Shown here: positions 1 through 6,485 of the stretch, piece after piece
Numbering within the stretch: the first letter of the stretch is position 1
Layout of the letters: each line of letters starts with the position of its first letter
Source of the DNA: Candidatus Omnitrophota bacterium
GTDB lineage: Bacteria; Omnitrophota; Gorgyraeia; Gygaellales; JAHJCI01
Direction: 5' to 3'
DNA: 9,720 nucleotides
Assembly: GCA_018813085.1 (NCBI GenBank)
Contig: JAHJCI010000019.1
Location: forward strand, 1 to 9,720
Position numbers and translations under genes: made by a program
The notes under the pieces: model-generated
Told to the model about the DNA's origin: nothing
The model's database searches: none
Seen by the model: the letters and a program-made list of their open reading frames with translations, nothing else

Positions 1-723
1 AAACCTGTAGCTATCAGGGTATTTAATAAAGAAATTAACAGTATGCCTCTTCTGGGTAAGTTTTCCAAAGGCCAGGGAGGGCTCAGATGCGAAGTAATCT
101 CCTTAAAGCATACTTATCCTCAGGGCGGGGAAAAGCAATTGATAAAAAACATCTTAAAGAAAGAAGTCCCTTCAGGTAAGCTTCCTTTTCAGATAGGAGT
201 TTTGGTGCAGAATGTAGCTACCGTTTTCGCAATATACGAAGCGGTTTATAAGAATAAGGCGCTTTATGAAAGGGTAGTAACCGTAAGCGGAGATTGTTTG
301 GCCAATCCCAAGAATATACTGGTAAGGCTGGGTACGCCGATAAAGCAGCTGATTGAATTTTGCTCACCACTGGAAAAGAACCCGGCTAAAATAATTATTG
401 GCGGGCCGATGATGGGCATTGCGCAATTTAGCCCTATGGTGCCGGTTATTAAAACTACCAGCGCAGTGATTTTATTAAGCAATGAACAGCTTGAGGCATT
501 CAGGGAAGATGTGTGTATCCGCTGCGCGGAATGCGTAAGGAATTGCCCTGTTTATCTTCAACCCTGCCTGATTAGCCTGGCGGTTGAGCGCAGGAATTGG
601 GAATTGGCGAAAACCTATTCGCCCATGGATTGTATTGAGTGCGGACTCTGCGCATATTTATGCCCGGCTAAAAGAAACCTGGTGCAGTCGATAAAGCTGG
701 CCAAGCAGGAGGCGCTAAAATGA
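1..723 (+). CDS. rnfC: Rnf electron transport complex subunit C (3' part; start lies outside the window)
   Basis: Peripheral cytoplasmic subunit of the Rnf complex; in the family it holds FMN and 4Fe-4S clusters and exchanges electrons with NAD(H). The reading frame is open from base 1, giving 240 residues, so this is the C-terminal part of a protein usually above 430 residues. Visible landmarks are YPQGGEKQL (about residues 39-47), typical of the flavin/NADH-binding half, then an SLBB-like region with VQNVATVFAIYEAV and GGPMMG. Two ferredoxin motifs follow: C172-x2-C175-x2-C178-x3-C182-P and C211-x2-C214-x2-C217-x3-C221-P. The stop overlaps the rnfG start (ATGA). An in-frame ATG at 43 is internal, because family-like sequence continues upstream of it. 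Identification is firm. Confidence 0.95.
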   Translation, partial: KPVAIRVFNKEINSMPLLGKFSKGQGGLRCEVISLKHTYPQGGEKQLIKNILKKEVPSGKLPFQIGVLVQNVATVFAIYEAVYKNKALYERVVTVSGDCLANPKNILVRLGTPIKQLIEFCSPLEKNPAKIIIGGPMMGIAQFSPMVPVIKTTSAVILLSNEQLEAFREDVCIRCAECVRNCPVYLQPCLISLAVERRNWELAKTYSPMDCIECGLCAYLCPAKRNLVQSIKLAKQEALK

Positions 724-1229
724 AAGAAATAGCAAGGTTCAGCACTGTGCTATTTTTGATTTGCCTGATTTCTGCCGGCATGCTGAGCTTAATCAATAGT
801 ATAGCTGAACCGCGGATTATAGAGCAGCGTAAATTAGAAGAAAGCAGGGCAATAAAAAAAGTCCTGCCGCAGGAAGCCGGCAGTATCGAGAAGGTAGAAA
901 AGGATGATTTAGTTTTCTATAAGGCAAAGGACTCAGAAGGCAATCTTATTGCCTACGTTTTTATTGCCAGTGACTACGGCTATTCAAGCCAGATAAAAAC
1001 AGTCGTATCGCTAAGCCCCGCAGGCGAGATTATTGATGTCAGTATTTTAGAGCACCGCGAGACTCCCGGGGTCGGCAGCGGCATTCTTGAAGAGGATTTT
1101 CTTAGCCAGTTCAGGGGTAAAAATATCAACCGGCAATTTGATACAATTACCGGTGCGACGATTTCTTCGGCTGCGGTAATTGATTCAATAAAGGCAATGG
1201 GCCTGGAGGTTTTGAAGGATGCAGAATAA
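720..1229 (+). CDS. rnfG: Rnf complex subunit G, covalent-FMN electron carrier
   Basis: Membrane-anchored subunit whose soluble domain faces the outside of the cytoplasmic membrane and carries covalently bound FMN. The 169-residue protein has one N-terminal membrane segment (about residues 6-28). It then has ETPGVGSG (about residues 114-121), conserved in the FMN-binding domain, and the flavinylation motif T144-G-A-T147 followed by ISSAAV. By family knowledge T147 is the phosphoester-linked residue. The start overlaps the rnfC stop by 4 bases, and AGGAGG at 707-712 stands 7 bases before the ATG. The protein is somewhat short for the family, which is often near 200 residues, but all key motifs are present. 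A flavin transferase (ApbE) would be needed for maturation and is not in this window. Confidence 0.95.
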   Translation: MKEIARFSTVLFLICLISAGMLSLINSIAEPRIIEQRKLEESRAIKKVLPQEAGSIEKVEKDDLVFYKAKDSEGNLIAYVFIASDYGYSSQIKTVVSLSPAGEIIDVSILEHRETPGVGSGILEEDFLSQFRGKNINRQFDTITGATISSAAVIDSIKAMGLEVLKDAE

Positions 1230-2184
1230 ATTATCTTTATCAATTTCTCCTCATATCCGGAAAAAAGAATCTATTACGCGGATTATGTGGACGGTGTTTC
1301 TCTGCCTCCTGCCCAGCGGGATAGCCGGGATTTTTATATTCGGCATCCGCTCGCTCTGGATAATCTTTGCCTGTATATCTACCGCTATGTTAACAGAGGC
1401 CCTTATATTATTCCTGCGCCATAAGAAGCTGGCAATCGCTGACGGCAGTGCCGCGCTAACCGGGCTCTTGCTTGCTTATAATCTTCCTTCTACTTTCCCG
1501 GTTTGGATGGCTTGTGTAGGAAGCTTTTTTGCTATTGCCGTTTGCAAGCAGGCATTCGGCGGGCTGGGAAGAAATATTTTTAATCCCGCCCTGGCGGGGA
1601 GGGCATTTTTGGTAATTGCCTGGCCGAAATATATGGTTAGTTTCAGCAAGCCTTTTATTTATGTTGACAGTATAACCGCGGCTACGCCCTTGAATTTACT
1701 GAAGCAGGGCAGGATAGAAAGTATTCAGCAGGCAGGCCTGGATTATTTTGATATGTTTTTGGGCAATCGCGGAGGATGCATAGGAGAGGTCTGTATAGCT
1801 TGCCTTATCTTAGGCGCAATATTTTTATTATGGCGCAGGATTATTTCATGGCATATTCCCGCTAGCTTCATTACTACATTGGCCTTATTAACGTTCTTTT
1901 TAGGCGGGCCGCAGGTAGGCCAGGCAGATGTTTTATTTTCGATAATGGCCGGCGGGGTTGTTCTGGGAGCATTTTTTATGGCTACCGATTATGTAACCTC
2001 TGCGCTCACGGATAAAGGAAAATTAATTTTTGGCTTTGGCTGCGGATTGCTTACCTTTATTATCCGCAAATGGGGAGGATATCCGGAAGGGGTGTCTTTT
2101 GCCATACTGATAATGAATGCAACGGTTCCTCTCTTGGACAGATTTTGCTCACCCCGTATTTATGGATATGAAAAAAACACTTAA
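1219..2184 (+). CDS. rnfD: Rnf complex subunit D, integral membrane subunit with covalent FMN
   Basis: Polytopic membrane protein homologous to NqrB; with RnfG it carries electrons through the membrane and is tied to ion translocation. The 321 residues hold about nine or ten hydrophobic helices. Conserved stretches include GGLGRNIFNPALAGRAF (about 114-130), the flavin-site segment SITAATPL with T156 as expected attachment residue, GNRGGCIGE (183-191), FFMATDYVTSALTDKGK (253-269) and GGYPEGVSFAILIMN (287-301). The start lies 11 bases inside rnfG; TGGAGG at 1204-1209 is well placed, 9 bases upstream. Where many homologues have Gly before the Ala-Thr of the flavin site, this one has Ala (A154-A155-T156). 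Confidence 0.95.
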   Translation: MQNKLSLSISPHIRKKESITRIMWTVFLCLLPSGIAGIFIFGIRSLWIIFACISTAMLTEALILFLRHKKLAIADGSAALTGLLLAYNLPSTFPVWMACVGSFFAIAVCKQAFGGLGRNIFNPALAGRAFLVIAWPKYMVSFSKPFIYVDSITAATPLNLLKQGRIESIQQAGLDYFDMFLGNRGGCIGEVCIACLILGAIFLLWRRIISWHIPASFITTLALLTFFLGGPQVGQADVLFSIMAGGVVLGAFFMATDYVTSALTDKGKLIFGFGCGLLTFIIRKWGGYPEGVSFAILIMNATVPLLDRFCSPRIYGYEKNT

Positions 2185-2764
2185 AGAGTTTACTAAAGGA
2201 ATATTACGCGAGAATCCGGTATTTGTAATTGCCCTGGGACTTTGTCCGACGCTGGCTGTTTCGGTTTCATTGGAGAATGCTTTAGGCATGGGCCTGGCAG
2301 CAAGCTTTGTATTGTTATTTTCCAATTTATTGATTTCCGCAATAAGAAATATTGTGCCTGCGCGTATCAGGATTCCCTGTTTTATCGTAGTAATCGCTTC
2401 CTTTGTTACCATTGTTGAATTACTGATGGCTGCTTTCTCGCCGCAACTTGCCAGGCAACTGGGTATATTCGTGCCTTTGATAGTAGTTAATTGCATTATC
2501 CTGGGGCGTGCTGAGAGCTTTGCTTCCAGGAACACAGTCTTTCTCTCTGTATTAGACGGGCTGGGGATGGGATTGGGTTTTACCCTGGCCTTATCTCTTA
2601 TTGCAGTAATCCGCGAGTTCCTGGGAAGCGGGAAGATCCTGGGGCATGTTTTATTTGAAAGTTTTCCTCCGGCAACAATCATGATTCTTGCTCCGGGGGC
2701 ATTACTTACCATGGGCCTGCTTATCGGATTGATTAATTTAATTACTTCCAGAAACAAGGGATAA
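2162..2764 (+). CDS. rnfE: Rnf complex subunit E, integral membrane subunit
   Basis: NqrD-like membrane subunit that pairs with RnfA. In related Nqr/Rnf structures the two subunits sit in inverted topology and share one iron-sulfur cluster bound by cysteines from both. From this start the protein has 200 residues and about six helices. It contains the family opening [26 protein letters not shown] with C28, and [14 protein letters not shown] with C111; the cysteines match the expected cluster ligands. I chose ATG 2162 ([10 protein letters not shown]); ATG 2168 is equally possible. ATG 2117 gives 15 extra residues unlike the family and would overlap rnfD by 68 bases. No clear Shine-Dalgarno precedes 2162 or 2168. 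The gene overlaps the end of rnfD by 23 bases, so translational coupling is likely. Confidence 0.93.
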   Translation: MDMKKTLKEFTKGILRENPVFVIALGLCPTLAVSVSLENALGMGLAASFVLLFSNLLISAIRNIVPARIRIPCFIVVIASFVTIVELLMAAFSPQLARQLGIFVPLIVVNCIILGRAESFASRNTVFLSVLDGLGMGLGFTLALSLIAVIREFLGSGKILGHVLFESFPPATIMILAPGALLTMGLLIGLINLITSRNKG

Positions 2765-2766
2765 TC

Positions 2767-3375
2767 ATGGATGTCGGGATTATATTGTCGATAATTATCA
2801 GCATGGTATTCGTTAACAACTTTGTGCTTTCTAAATTCCTGGGCCTTTGCCCGTTTTTGGGGGTTTCCAGGAATATAAAGCCGGCAATAAGCATGGGCAT
2901 GGCGGTAATTTTTGTAATGACGCTGTCAGGCCTGCTTACCTGGCTGGTATATCGTTTTGTTTTGCTGCCGCTGGGCCTGGTTTACCTGCGCACGATTGTT
3001 TTTATTTTAGTTATTGCCAGCTTCGTGCAGTTTGCCGAAATGGTCATCCTTAAAAAATCACCGGCTCTTTACCGCGCCTTGGGCATATATTTGCCGTTGA
3101 TTACTACCAACTGTGCGGTCCTGGGTGTTACGGTTTTAAACATCGATACTTTTTTTGTTAACGGTAAGAGCCTGCCGGGAGGGCTTGTTCTTACGCTTCT
3201 GCAGTCGTTTTTTGCGGGAATTGGTTTCACGCTTGCGCTGCTTTTGATGGCCGGCATAAGGGAAAGATTGGATTTAGCCGATGTTCCAAAGTCATTGAGA
3301 GGTGTTCCCATCGCCTTTATTGTGGCTTCTTTAATGAGCCTGGCGTTTATGGGATTTAACGGGTTTCGCTTCTAA
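2767..3375 (+). CDS. rnfA: Rnf complex subunit A, integral membrane subunit
   Basis: NqrE-like membrane subunit, sister of RnfE and partner in the intramembrane iron-sulfur site. The 202-residue protein has about six helices. It has the diagnostic [18 protein letters not shown] near the start with C28, TTNCAVLGV with C116, and a C-terminal [15 protein letters not shown] loop followed by a last helix ending GFNGFRF. The length is typical. It starts 2 bases after rnfE; AAGGGA at 2756-2761 lies 5 bases upstream of the ATG. The stop at 3373-3375 is only 4 bases before the inverted-repeat element that separates it from rnfB. Confidence 0.95.
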   Translation: MDVGIILSIIISMVFVNNFVLSKFLGLCPFLGVSRNIKPAISMGMAVIFVMTLSGLLTWLVYRFVLLPLGLVYLRTIVFILVIASFVQFAEMVILKKSPALYRALGIYLPLITTNCAVLGVTVLNIDTFFVNGKSLPGGLVLTLLQSFFAGIGFTLALLLMAGIRERLDLADVPKSLRGVPIAFIVASLMSLAFMGFNGFRF

Positions 3376-3380
3376 ACCTA

Positions 3381-3437
3381 GGGACACCCTTTCAGCCAAT
3401 CGGGAGTCTGTCCTCGAACCAATCGGGAGGGTGTCCC
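3381..3437. repeat. left 57-bp palindrome-ended arm of the element
   Basis: The outer 10 bases on each side (3381-3390 and 3428-3437) are perfect inverted repeats, so the transcript can fold into a hairpin with a 37-base loop. CCAATCGGGA occurs twice as a direct repeat inside (3396-3405 and 3419-3428). The arm starts 6 bases after the rnfA stop. No U-run follows (TGATGAG), so it does not look like a classical intrinsic terminator; a role in mRNA 3'-end stability for the rnfCGDEA part would be consistent. Confidence 0.8.
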
Positions 3438-3500
3438 TGATGAGTTATAAAGAGTAAAAAGATTTAGTCTTAAAAAAATTAATTCAATCCCTATATTATG

Positions 3501-3557
3501 GGGACACCCTTAGGATTGGCTGAAAGGGTGTCCCCCGATTGGCTGAAAGGGTGTCCC
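3501..3557. repeat. right 57-bp palindrome-ended arm, overlapping the rnfB start
   Basis: Opens with GGGACACCCT (3501-3510) and contains AGGGTGTCCC twice (3525-3534 and 3548-3557), so the first strand can pair with either copy: a 14-base loop or a 37-base loop. It can also pair with the left arm through the 24-bp stretch 3534-3557. The second AGGGTGTCCC holds both the GTG 3551 candidate start of rnfB and the purine run preceding TTG 3560, so any of these pairings would hide the initiation site. Confidence 0.8.
3546..3550 (+). promoter_or_regulatory. candidate rnfB Shine-Dalgarno supplied by the repeat
   Basis: AAAGG at 3546-3550 matches the anti-Shine-Dalgarno and stands 9 bases before TTG 3560, but directly abuts GTG 3551. 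The same pentamer in the preceding repeat copy (3523-3527) is 11 bases before TTG 3539. Spacing therefore favours TTG 3560, while N-terminal length compared with other RnfB proteins favours GTG 3551. In either case the signal belongs to the repeat rather than to unique sequence. Confidence 0.45.
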
Positions 3558-4372
3558 TGTTGGAGATAGTTGCTGCGATATTAGTTTTGGGTAGCTTGGG
3601 GCTATTGTTTGGGCTGGGCCTTGCTATTGCTTCCAAGAAATTCTGCGTGGCTGTTGATCCGCACTTGGAAAAGATTATCTCCTGTCTGCCCGGAGCAAAT
3701 TGCGGCGCTTGCGGCATGCCGGGATGTATGGGGTTTGCGCAGTCCCTGCTTAAGGGAGAGGTTGCTTTAAATTCATGCCGGGCAATAGATGAGGATTCCA
3801 GAAAAAAGGTGGCAAGGATTCTAGGCGTAGAATTACAAGCAAGAGTAAGGCAGGTAGCGGTCCTACACTGCGCAGGCGGGAAAAAGGTAGGAGATAAATT
3901 TCAATATAACGGCTTAGAGGATTGCCTGGCAGCTGATTTGGTTTTAGGCGGGGGCAAGGAGTGTGTGTATGGCTGCCTTGGTTTTGTAACCTGCAAGGAA
4001 GTATGCCCGTTCGAAGCGATTACTATGTCTAGTGAGGCATTGCCGGTTGTTGCTCCTCTTAAATGCCGCGCCTGCGGCAAGTGCGTTGAGGCCTGCCCCA
4101 AGAAATTATTCAGCTTAATTCCTGCCAGTAGCTCGGTGGTTGTTGCCTGTAATTCTCATGATACCGGCCGTGACGTGCAGGCAGTCTGTCCGGTGGGCTG
4201 TATTGCCTGCCGCAAGTGCGAGAAGGCCTGTAAATTTGACGCAATACATGTAGTTGATAATTTAGCGGTTATAGATTATAATAAGTGTACCTCTTGCGGT
4301 GAATGCGTAAAGGTTTGTCCTACTAAATGCATAATAATACCCAAGGCTAATCTTAAAAATAAGGAAATTTAA
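3551..4372 (+). CDS. rnfB: Rnf complex subunit B, multi-cluster ferredoxin-type subunit
   Basis: Takes electrons from soluble ferredoxin into the complex. From GTG 3551 it has 273 residues: a membrane anchor (about 4-27, with GLLFGLGLAIASKKF), then a 4Fe-4S motif C51-x2-C54-x4-C59-x16-C76, exactly the expected spacing. A central cysteine region follows (C107, C125, C138, C142, C148, C152, with ECVYGCLGFVTC). Three ferredoxin motifs end the protein: C172/175/178/182, C217/220/223/227 and C246/249/252/256. This is the long RnfB type seen in anaerobes rather than the shorter proteobacterial type. No ATG occurs before the membrane anchor. Possible starts are TTG 3539, GTG 3551 and TTG 3560; I chose GTG 3551 because the N-terminal length fits homologues. 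The first two lie within the repeat element. Confidence 0.93.
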   Translation: MSLLEIVAAILVLGSLGLLFGLGLAIASKKFCVAVDPHLEKIISCLPGANCGACGMPGCMGFAQSLLKGEVALNSCRAIDEDSRKKVARILGVELQARVRQVAVLHCAGGKKVGDKFQYNGLEDCLAADLVLGGGKECVYGCLGFVTCKEVCPFEAITMSSEALPVVAPLKCRACGKCVEACPKKLFSLIPASSSVVVACNSHDTGRDVQAVCPVGCIACRKCEKACKFDAIHVVDNLAVIDYNKCTSCGECVKVCPTKCIIIPKANLKNKEI

Positions 4373-4373
4373 A

Positions 4374-4958
4374 ATGGAGGCAAAAATAAAATTTTTTCCT
4401 ACCTTAGCTTTAGTTACTGTCTTTATTGGTTTTTCTTGTATAGCTAAAGCCCAATCTGCGGAGAAAGTGACTATTGCCACAGATAAAACAGCCTATAAAT
4501 CTACAATAAACAGAGAGGATCCTTATTTTCAATATATCGAAGTTGAATCTATGGAAATTACAGTAATAAATAATTTAGAAAAAGATATATATTTTGATGC
4601 AGGATTCATAATACCATTTACTTCATTATATTTCGAGATTTACAAAGACGGGCATTGGCAAATTTACGATGAAATGCATGGTGTAGCAAAATACCCCCTT
4701 GATTTTACTTTTAAAAGATGGCTGGAAACAGCTATTCGAGTAAAGCCGAACGAAAAGTTCACTTTTAGGAAAAAACCCGTTATTTATCGCAGTGATATTA
4801 AAATATTCAGAGGCAGATATAGGCTAAGACTAGAATATTACCCTAATTGTAGCCCTGAGTCGCCTGAAATCGATTCCATTGATTACGGAGTCTTTAGGTC
4901 TGAGAAGACGCCAAATTGTTTTGCCAAGATTTACTCAAATGAATTCATAGTGGAATAA
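4374..4958 (+). CDS. exported protein of unknown function, AT-rich
   Basis: Not recognised. The 194-residue product begins with a likely signal peptide: MEAKIK, a hydrophobic stretch, then CIAKAQS with possible cleavage after about residue 26. The mature part is rich in alternating polar and aromatic residues that suggest a beta-sandwich (Ig-like) fold, for example MEITVINNLEKDIYFDAG and the C-terminal GRYRLRLEYYP. It has three cysteines: one in the signal region and two in the mature part (about 158 and 182), which might form a disulfide. It starts 1 base after the rnfB stop, with AAGGA at 4361-4365, so it could be co-transcribed with rnf. Four sampled 60-base lines (4501-4740) average about 30% GC, against about 52% in sampled rnfB and purN lines; this hints at foreign origin or relaxed constraint. 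Confidence 0.75.
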   Translation: MEAKIKFFPTLALVTVFIGFSCIAKAQSAEKVTIATDKTAYKSTINREDPYFQYIEVESMEITVINNLEKDIYFDAGFIIPFTSLYFEIYKDGHWQIYDEMHGVAKYPLDFTFKRWLETAIRVKPNEKFTFRKKPVIYRSDIKIFRGRYRLRLEYYPNCSPESPEIDSIDYGVFRSEKTPNCFAKIYSNEFIVE

Positions 4959-4983
4959 AGTATTCTCGTCCATTAGGAATATG

Positions 4984-4989
4984 AGGAGG
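4984..4989 (+). promoter_or_regulatory. purN ribosome binding site
   Basis: A perfect AGGAGG lies 7 bases before ATG 4997 and fixes the purN start. No separate promoter is obvious in the 38 bases between the upstream gene and purN, so purN may be read from upstream transcripts. Confidence 0.8.
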
Positions 4990-4996
4990 AGTTGGG

Positions 4997-5596
4997 ATGA
5001 ATATAGCAGTTTTTGCCTCGGGCAGAGGAAGCAATTTTAGCGCCATTCTCAGGGCGAAAAAATCAGGCAGGATTTCTGCTGATATTTCTCTTCTGGTTTG
5101 TGATAATCCCAAGGCTCCTGTAATTGGCAAGGCAAAGCGCGCAGGCGTTGAAGTATTTTTAGTAAAGCGGGAGGGTTTCTCCTCTGGAAAAGATTTTGAA
5201 GAAGCAATTATCCTTCGCCTGCAACAGGCAAAGATAGATTTGATTGTCCTGGCAGGCTACATGCGCCTGCTTAGTCCGGAATTCACGCAGAAATTTAAAT
5301 ATAAAATTTTGAATATCCATCCTGCGCTTCTTCCGTCTTTTAAGGGCACCCAGGGCATAGAAGACGCTTTTAATTACGGGGTGAAGCTTTGTGGCGTTAC
5401 GGTGCATTTTGTTGATGAAGAAATGGACCACGGGCCGATAATTTTACAGGTAGCGGTTAAGATAGAAGAGGCTGACTCCCTGGAATCCCTGGAGTCAAAA
5501 GTCCATAAACTAGAGCATAAGGTATATCCGCAGGCAATCCGCTTATTTACAGAGGGAAGATTAAGGGTACAGGGCAGGAAGGTTAGAATTCTTTAA
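4997..5596 (+). CDS. purN: phosphoribosylglycinamide formyltransferase (GART), folate-dependent
   Basis: Third step of purine synthesis in the cytoplasm: transfers the formyl group of 10-formyltetrahydrofolate to GAR, giving FGAR. The 199-residue protein has the N-terminal nucleotide-site loop FASGRGSNF (6-14), YMRLLSPEF, the core motif N106-I-H108-P-ALLPSFKG, and GVTVHFVDEEMDHGPII with D144. N106, H108 and D144 fall at the same numbers as the catalytic triad of the E. coli enzyme, so the gene is intact and very likely active. It is a little shorter than the E. coli enzyme (212 residues). Its last 14 bases overlap the convergent lipoprotein gene. No other pur gene is in the window. Confidence 0.96.
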   Translation: MNIAVFASGRGSNFSAILRAKKSGRISADISLLVCDNPKAPVIGKAKRAGVEVFLVKREGFSSGKDFEEAIILRLQQAKIDLIVLAGYMRLLSPEFTQKFKYKILNIHPALLPSFKGTQGIEDAFNYGVKLCGVTVHFVDEEMDHGPIILQVAVKIEEADSLESLESKVHKLEHKVYPQAIRLFTEGRLRVQGRKVRIL

Positions 5597-6485
5597 TTTT
5601 CTCCAAATCACTTCGAGAGCGCGTAATCTCTTTTGAACCGGAAAGGTCATTCAGGGATACTTTTGAAAAATCCCGGAATTCGTAGGTACTTACGCAATAA
5701 GAAATTATTTTCATTATTTCTTCATTGAGCGCATTTTCTTCTTTTAATTCGAGGTTCGCTTCCATTAATTTGTAGCGTATGCGTTGGATAATTTGCTTGA
5801 TCAGGAATTCCGGAAAGGTTATTTCCTCGCGGAATAAATGCCTCCCTGATTTATCATTGGTGATAGCTAAATTCCCCTTTATCTCCTGAAGCACTCTTTT
5901 GTATGATTCCTCCGAAGGCAGGGCATAGTTATAAATCTTTATTAAATCCAGGCTGTAAATAGTATAGATAATTTCTACCCCGTTTACTATATCAGCCATT
6001 ACTATGACGTAAAACTCAGGCTGTTGTTCAGCGTTAAAATATACTCTATAGATAGTATTTAATACGTTCTGAAAATCTTCGTTTACTTCTTCGATAAGCC
6101 CGTAAGTAAAGCCCTTGTCTTCTTCGGATTTCATTAAAGGGTCAATCTGGTATTCGATCTGAAGCAGGCTGTCGGATAGGGTGCCCTCAAGGTAAGAAAC
6201 CGCAAAGCTGCTTTTTTGAGAGAACCTGTTGGCTTTGAATTGGAATATATCTTTCTGGTAGGGCAGGTAGATCCAGAAAGAGTTATTTATTAGTTGCGTA
6301 TTTAATTCCCAGCCGTATTCGTCTTTACAGATTTGGATGAATTTTTTTTCTGCCTCGTTCTTGGAATATAAATTTACATCTTCTTTAGGGCTGCAGCCGT
6401 TGATTAAGAGGATAATCAAAAAGGCAAAAATTTTTAGGAAATAGGATTTAGGGATTTTAGAAGAGAGCGGAATTAATGAAGTCAT
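5583..6485 (-). CDS. putative lipoprotein of unknown function, coupled to the FtsH-type protease
   Basis: Not recognised as a known family. The 300-residue product starts with basic and polar residues, a hydrophobic segment (about 15-30) and a lipobox-like LLING-C31, so lipid attachment at C31 after signal peptidase II cleavage is likely. Asn at -2 is unusual. The remainder is charged and mixed alpha/beta, with a helical, Glu/Lys-rich C-terminal third (about residues 220-270) and a further cysteine near 265. The ATG overlaps the protease stop (ATGA) and lacks a Shine-Dalgarno, so translation is probably coupled to the protease. This suggests a functional link, for instance as an accessory factor on the outer face of the membrane, but that is inference. 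Its 3' end overlaps purN by 14 bases. Confidence 0.75.
   Translation of the reverse strand: MTSLIPLSSKIPKSYFLKIFAFLIILLINGCSPKEDVNLYSKNEAEKKFIQICKDEYGWELNTQLINNSFWIYLPYQKDIFQFKANRFSQKSSFAVSYLEGTLSDSLLQIEYQIDPLMKSEEDKGFTYGLIEEVNEDFQNVLNTIYRVYFNAEQQPEFYVIVMADIVNGVEIIYTIYSLDLIKIYNYALPSEESYKRVLQEIKGNLAITNDKSGRHLFREEITFPEFLIKQIIQRIRYKLMEANLELKEENALNEEIMKIISYCVSTYEFRDFSKVSLNDLSGSKEITRSRSDLEKIKEF

Larger units (their letters stand above)
3380..3558. repeat. 179-bp BIME/MITE-like inverted-repeat element between rnfA and rnfB
   Basis: Bases 3380-3404 and 3534-3558 are a perfect 25-bp inverted repeat beginning AGGGACACCCTTTCAGCC. Inside lie two 57-bp arms (3381-3437 and 3501-3557), each opening with GGGACACCCT and closing with its reverse complement AGGGTGTCCC, around a 63-bp AT-rich core (3438-3500). 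A 21-bp unit, GATTGGCTGAAAGGGTGTCC plus C, occurs three times exactly: 3381-3401 inverted, 3514-3534 and 3537-3557 direct (period 23). A degenerate inverted copy is at about 3402-3424. No ORF for a transposase and no clear target-site duplication are visible. The layout of two inverted palindromic units with a linker resembles REP pairs (BIMEs) mobilised by IS200-like REP-associated transposases; that origin is inference. It is the only sizeable gap in the rnf operon. Confidence 0.9.

Noticed and set aside
2117..2161. Upstream ATG for rnfE within rnfD
   Set aside because: The added residues (MQRFLSWTDF...) are out-of-frame rnfD sequence; RnfE proteins normally begin shortly before the KEFTKG segment.
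2149..2757. A 202-codon minus-strand frame opposite rnfE
   Set aside because: It mirrors the rnfE frame, is rich in unlikely residues for a real protein, and no family features are visible.
3464..3497. Internal promoter for rnfB in the AT-rich core (TATATT at 3492-3497)
   Set aside because: A possible -10 is present but no acceptable -35 lies 16-18 bases upstream, and AT-rich DNA gives such matches by chance.
3381..3557. CRISPR array interpretation of the repeated 21-bp unit
   Set aside because: Units are in mixed orientation, two are separated by only 2 bases, there are no spacers of even length and no cas genes.
5474..5496. Short direct and inverted repeats (TCCCTGGA twice, GACTCC/GGAGTC)
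   Set aside because: They encode a Ser-Leu-Glu repeat in a normal purN helix and are too short to mean more.
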